Source of the DNA: Mesostigma viride | Lineage: Eukaryota > Streptophyta > Mesostigmatophyceae > Mesostigmatales > Mesostigmataceae | DNA: 64,000 nucleotides | Direction of reading: 5' to 3' | NCBI GenBank assembly: GCA_009746045.1 | Contig: RPFO01000246.1 | Location: 3,539,853-3,603,852 of the forward strand | Part shown: piece after piece, positions 62,190 to 64,000 of the stretch | Numbering within the stretch: the stretch's first letter is position 1 | Layout: every line of letters starts with the position of its first letter | The notes under the pieces: model-generated | Told to the model about the DNA's origin: nothing | Seen by the model: only the letters and a program-made list of their open reading frames with translations | The model's database searches: none | Made by a program: the position numbers and the translations under genes

Positions 62190-62399
62190 AGCCATTTAAA
62201 CGGCCTGAGAAAGTGGAACGACCAAATTCGCAGAAACCAAACAGTGGCATATTTTTACGTAAGTGCACCATTACCGCTCCCGCAAGCACCTCCCAGCAGC
62301 AAGATAATTTGCGGTATCGCAGCATTTACAATGGCAGTCGTTTTAACAAGTTTTGAATTAGTCATAGAATCGTGCGAGTGGCTTACCTCGTGCTGCACT

Positions 62400-62780
62400 G
62401 TCGCCGTTTTCGATAAGTTTCCGGTGTGACTTTTTGGGGGTCCACTGCAAAATGCAGCGGACCTGACCCGACCTCGCGAAAATGCCCGCCCTTTTTCTGT
62501 TTTCCTGAAAAAATGGGCCGATTTCTTTAGAATAAAAAAAATATCTACGTTCAGTAGATGAGTTATGAAGGCTTAAAGTGCATTCGCTTTCTTGTGTTCT
62601 CAAAACCGCCACTAGGATTTTCACGGCCGCCATGGGTGCTGCGTGACTTTTGGCCTTCAGTTGTCGACACCATCCCGCACACCAGATTTTCGGGATCTCG
62701 CGCCAATGTGGTGACGGAATAAGATGGTCGTTTTTGGCGGGGCTCGGACCGTTGTGACGATGCGGGGGCCTCCATATCTA
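62400..62780 (-). other. Possible first exons of the minus-strand element gene
   Basis: ATG at about 62778 opens MEAPASSQRSEPRQKRPS. A 58-nt block bordered by TTTTGCAG and GTAAGC lies at about 62447-62390 and encodes WTPKKSHRKLIENGDSAA. Splice sites fit consensus, but the join and the family are unproven. Confidence 0.3.
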
Positions 62781-62799
62781 CGTTGAATAACACCTAGAC

Positions 62800-63180
62800 G
62801 ATGGCAGGGGGCGCAGGCGCACTGATCACGTGCGTGGTGCTAGCTGCCATAATGTGCAGAAAAATAGCGAGATCTGCTGGGCAGGCCACTGGCGATAAGT
62901 ACGTTGCGAAATCCGGGGCGATGGCTGCCAAAAATTAGATCAACGTGTTCGTCATCAAAAGGCGAGTCTACTGCAATGTATCCGACCAAATTTCATGCCC
63001 GGAGTCAAACGTTATGAGCATTCTCGGCATCCATTGCTCGGCACACCGTAGCATGATGAGAGGAACACATGCAGTTGTGGCGGAGGTTATTGCCCCGGAG
63101 CTAGGATAGCAGCTACACTAGCGACCGTCTCGTCTGCCATTACAGTAGAGGATGCAGAGCTCTCAGACGAGGATTATATC
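62800..63180. other. No gene seen
   Basis: No repeat or ORF recognised. Confidence 0.4.
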
Positions 63181-63187
63181 CCCCTCT

Positions 63188-63240
63188 AGTGCGCTGGTTG
63201 TCTCCTTGATATATATTAATAGTTGTCTCCTTGATGTATG
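63188..63240 (+). repeat. S1 repeat ends
   Basis: GCGCTGGTTGTCTCCTTGAT followed by a second AGTTGTCTCCTTGATGTATG. Reverse-oriented ends TCAAGGAGACAACT and TCAAGGAGACAACC follow at 63598-63630. Confidence 0.65.
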
Positions 63241-63715
63241 GTTTGGGCATGATGCAGACGATATTTATAACTTTCGTGAAATGATTTTCTAATTAGATTA
63301 ACGCAGCACTCCGTGGCATGCATGCCCATGCGCATGACACTTGAAGTACTTACTTACTTACTTACTGGTGCGAAGGGGACTCAACGGGACAGATTAATTA
63401 ATTAATGGCGAGGTCTCGTGGACATCCCTGTTGTGCCAGGGACCACCGAGCACTGACTTCCCCTATTTAAGTGGACGTCAATCTCCCAGGACAGATACGA
63501 CGCATGATCATGCATGATTAGTCACGTAGTCCCATTGGGGAGCCACGGAGCCTTAAACCTCAACGACAATGGTGTCGACGCTAGTCTACCGGCCGATCTC
63601 AAGGAGACAACTCTCAAGGAGACAACCGATCTATCCATTCTATATTCTAATTATCAAAGAGACAGCCAGACATGCACTGAAGCTAGTCTAATTCTATTAG
63701 TTGTCTCGTGGAAGT

Positions 63716-63856
63716 GAGCCCTACCCTTGCAGGAAGTAGCCCTCAGTGTATTAAAAGCCATATGCACCCTCTCAGGGATATGTGCTACATATACTGCCGA
63801 CGGAGTTACGTTCCAATTCAATTCAATTCAATTCAATTCAATTCAATTCAATTCAA
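63716..63856 (+). mobile_element. 5'-truncated ORF1-only retroposon with an (AATTC)n tail
   Basis: CCCTTGCAGGAAGTAGCC, AGTGTATTAAAAGCCATATG and CGACGGAGTTACGTT match the 3' UTR of 4735-4825, followed by about ten AATTC units (63812-63856) instead of the AATT tail of the other copies. Confidence 0.75.
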
Positions 63857-64000
63857 TGGAAGTGAGCAAGATATACGCCACATACACTTGTTGTCTACAA
63901 GAAACTTCCGGTCAGGACTCCAATGTGGAGCACCGATACTTCCCATGGATTTTCTCCCATGCAGCTGACTGCAGCAATGCCTCTTGACCGACAGTGGCCA

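Overview
The window is nuclear DNA of a photosynthetic eukaryote, most likely a green alga (Chlorophyta). The anchor is a complete seven-exon gene for chloroplast ferredoxin-NADP+ reductase (20093-24304, +), with a transit peptide, GT-AG introns and a TGTAA-type poly(A) signal about 490 bp after the stop. I cannot name the species. Only a handful of host genes are present. The rest is transposable-element debris, simple repeats and sequence I cannot assign. I see no rRNA, tRNA or CRISPR.

Layout. 1-2.6 kb: remnants of an old LINE (family A, YADD-type reverse transcriptase). 2.76-4.85 kb: first copy of an ORF1-only retroposon. 6.08-8.52 kb (-): a four-exon gene that looks like a small subunit of serine palmitoyltransferase. 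12.26-13.79 kb: a 1.5-kb GGGGC array. 14.34-18.70 kb (-): a second paralogue of that gene with the same exon plan and a 4-bp lesion in exon 3. 19.4-24.8 kb: a weak hypothetical ORF head-to-head with the FNR gene. 25.5-36.75 kb: LINE fragments, including a family-B LINE split by a 7.4-kb CACTA-type DNA transposon (28897-36271, 33-bp terminal inverted repeats). 36.86-39.02 kb: second ORF1-only retroposon. 39.48-44.6 kb: the best family-B LINE, with a RING-H2 motif, zinc fingers, an RT of YMDD type and a restriction-like endonuclease domain. 44.6-49.56 kb: five truncated family-D LINE copies inserted into each other's tails. 49.6-51.7 kb: third ORF1-only retroposon. 51.8-63.9 kb: LINE tails, degenerate coding sequence, a transposase-like gene carrying a 310-bp tandem duplication and a 718-bp solo LTR, and short repeats.

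The most unusual signal is mutational. Comparing paralogous copies shows recurrent 4-bp insertions in which a dinucleotide XY becomes XY-rc(XY)-XY: TG to TGCATG, AG to AGCTAG, GT to GTACGT, TC to TCGATC, AA to AATTAA. They occur in several unrelated repeat families and in an exon of the second ssSPT-like gene, and they explain most frame breaks in the LINE copies. Removing them restores long reading frames. The FNR exons are free of frame breaks.
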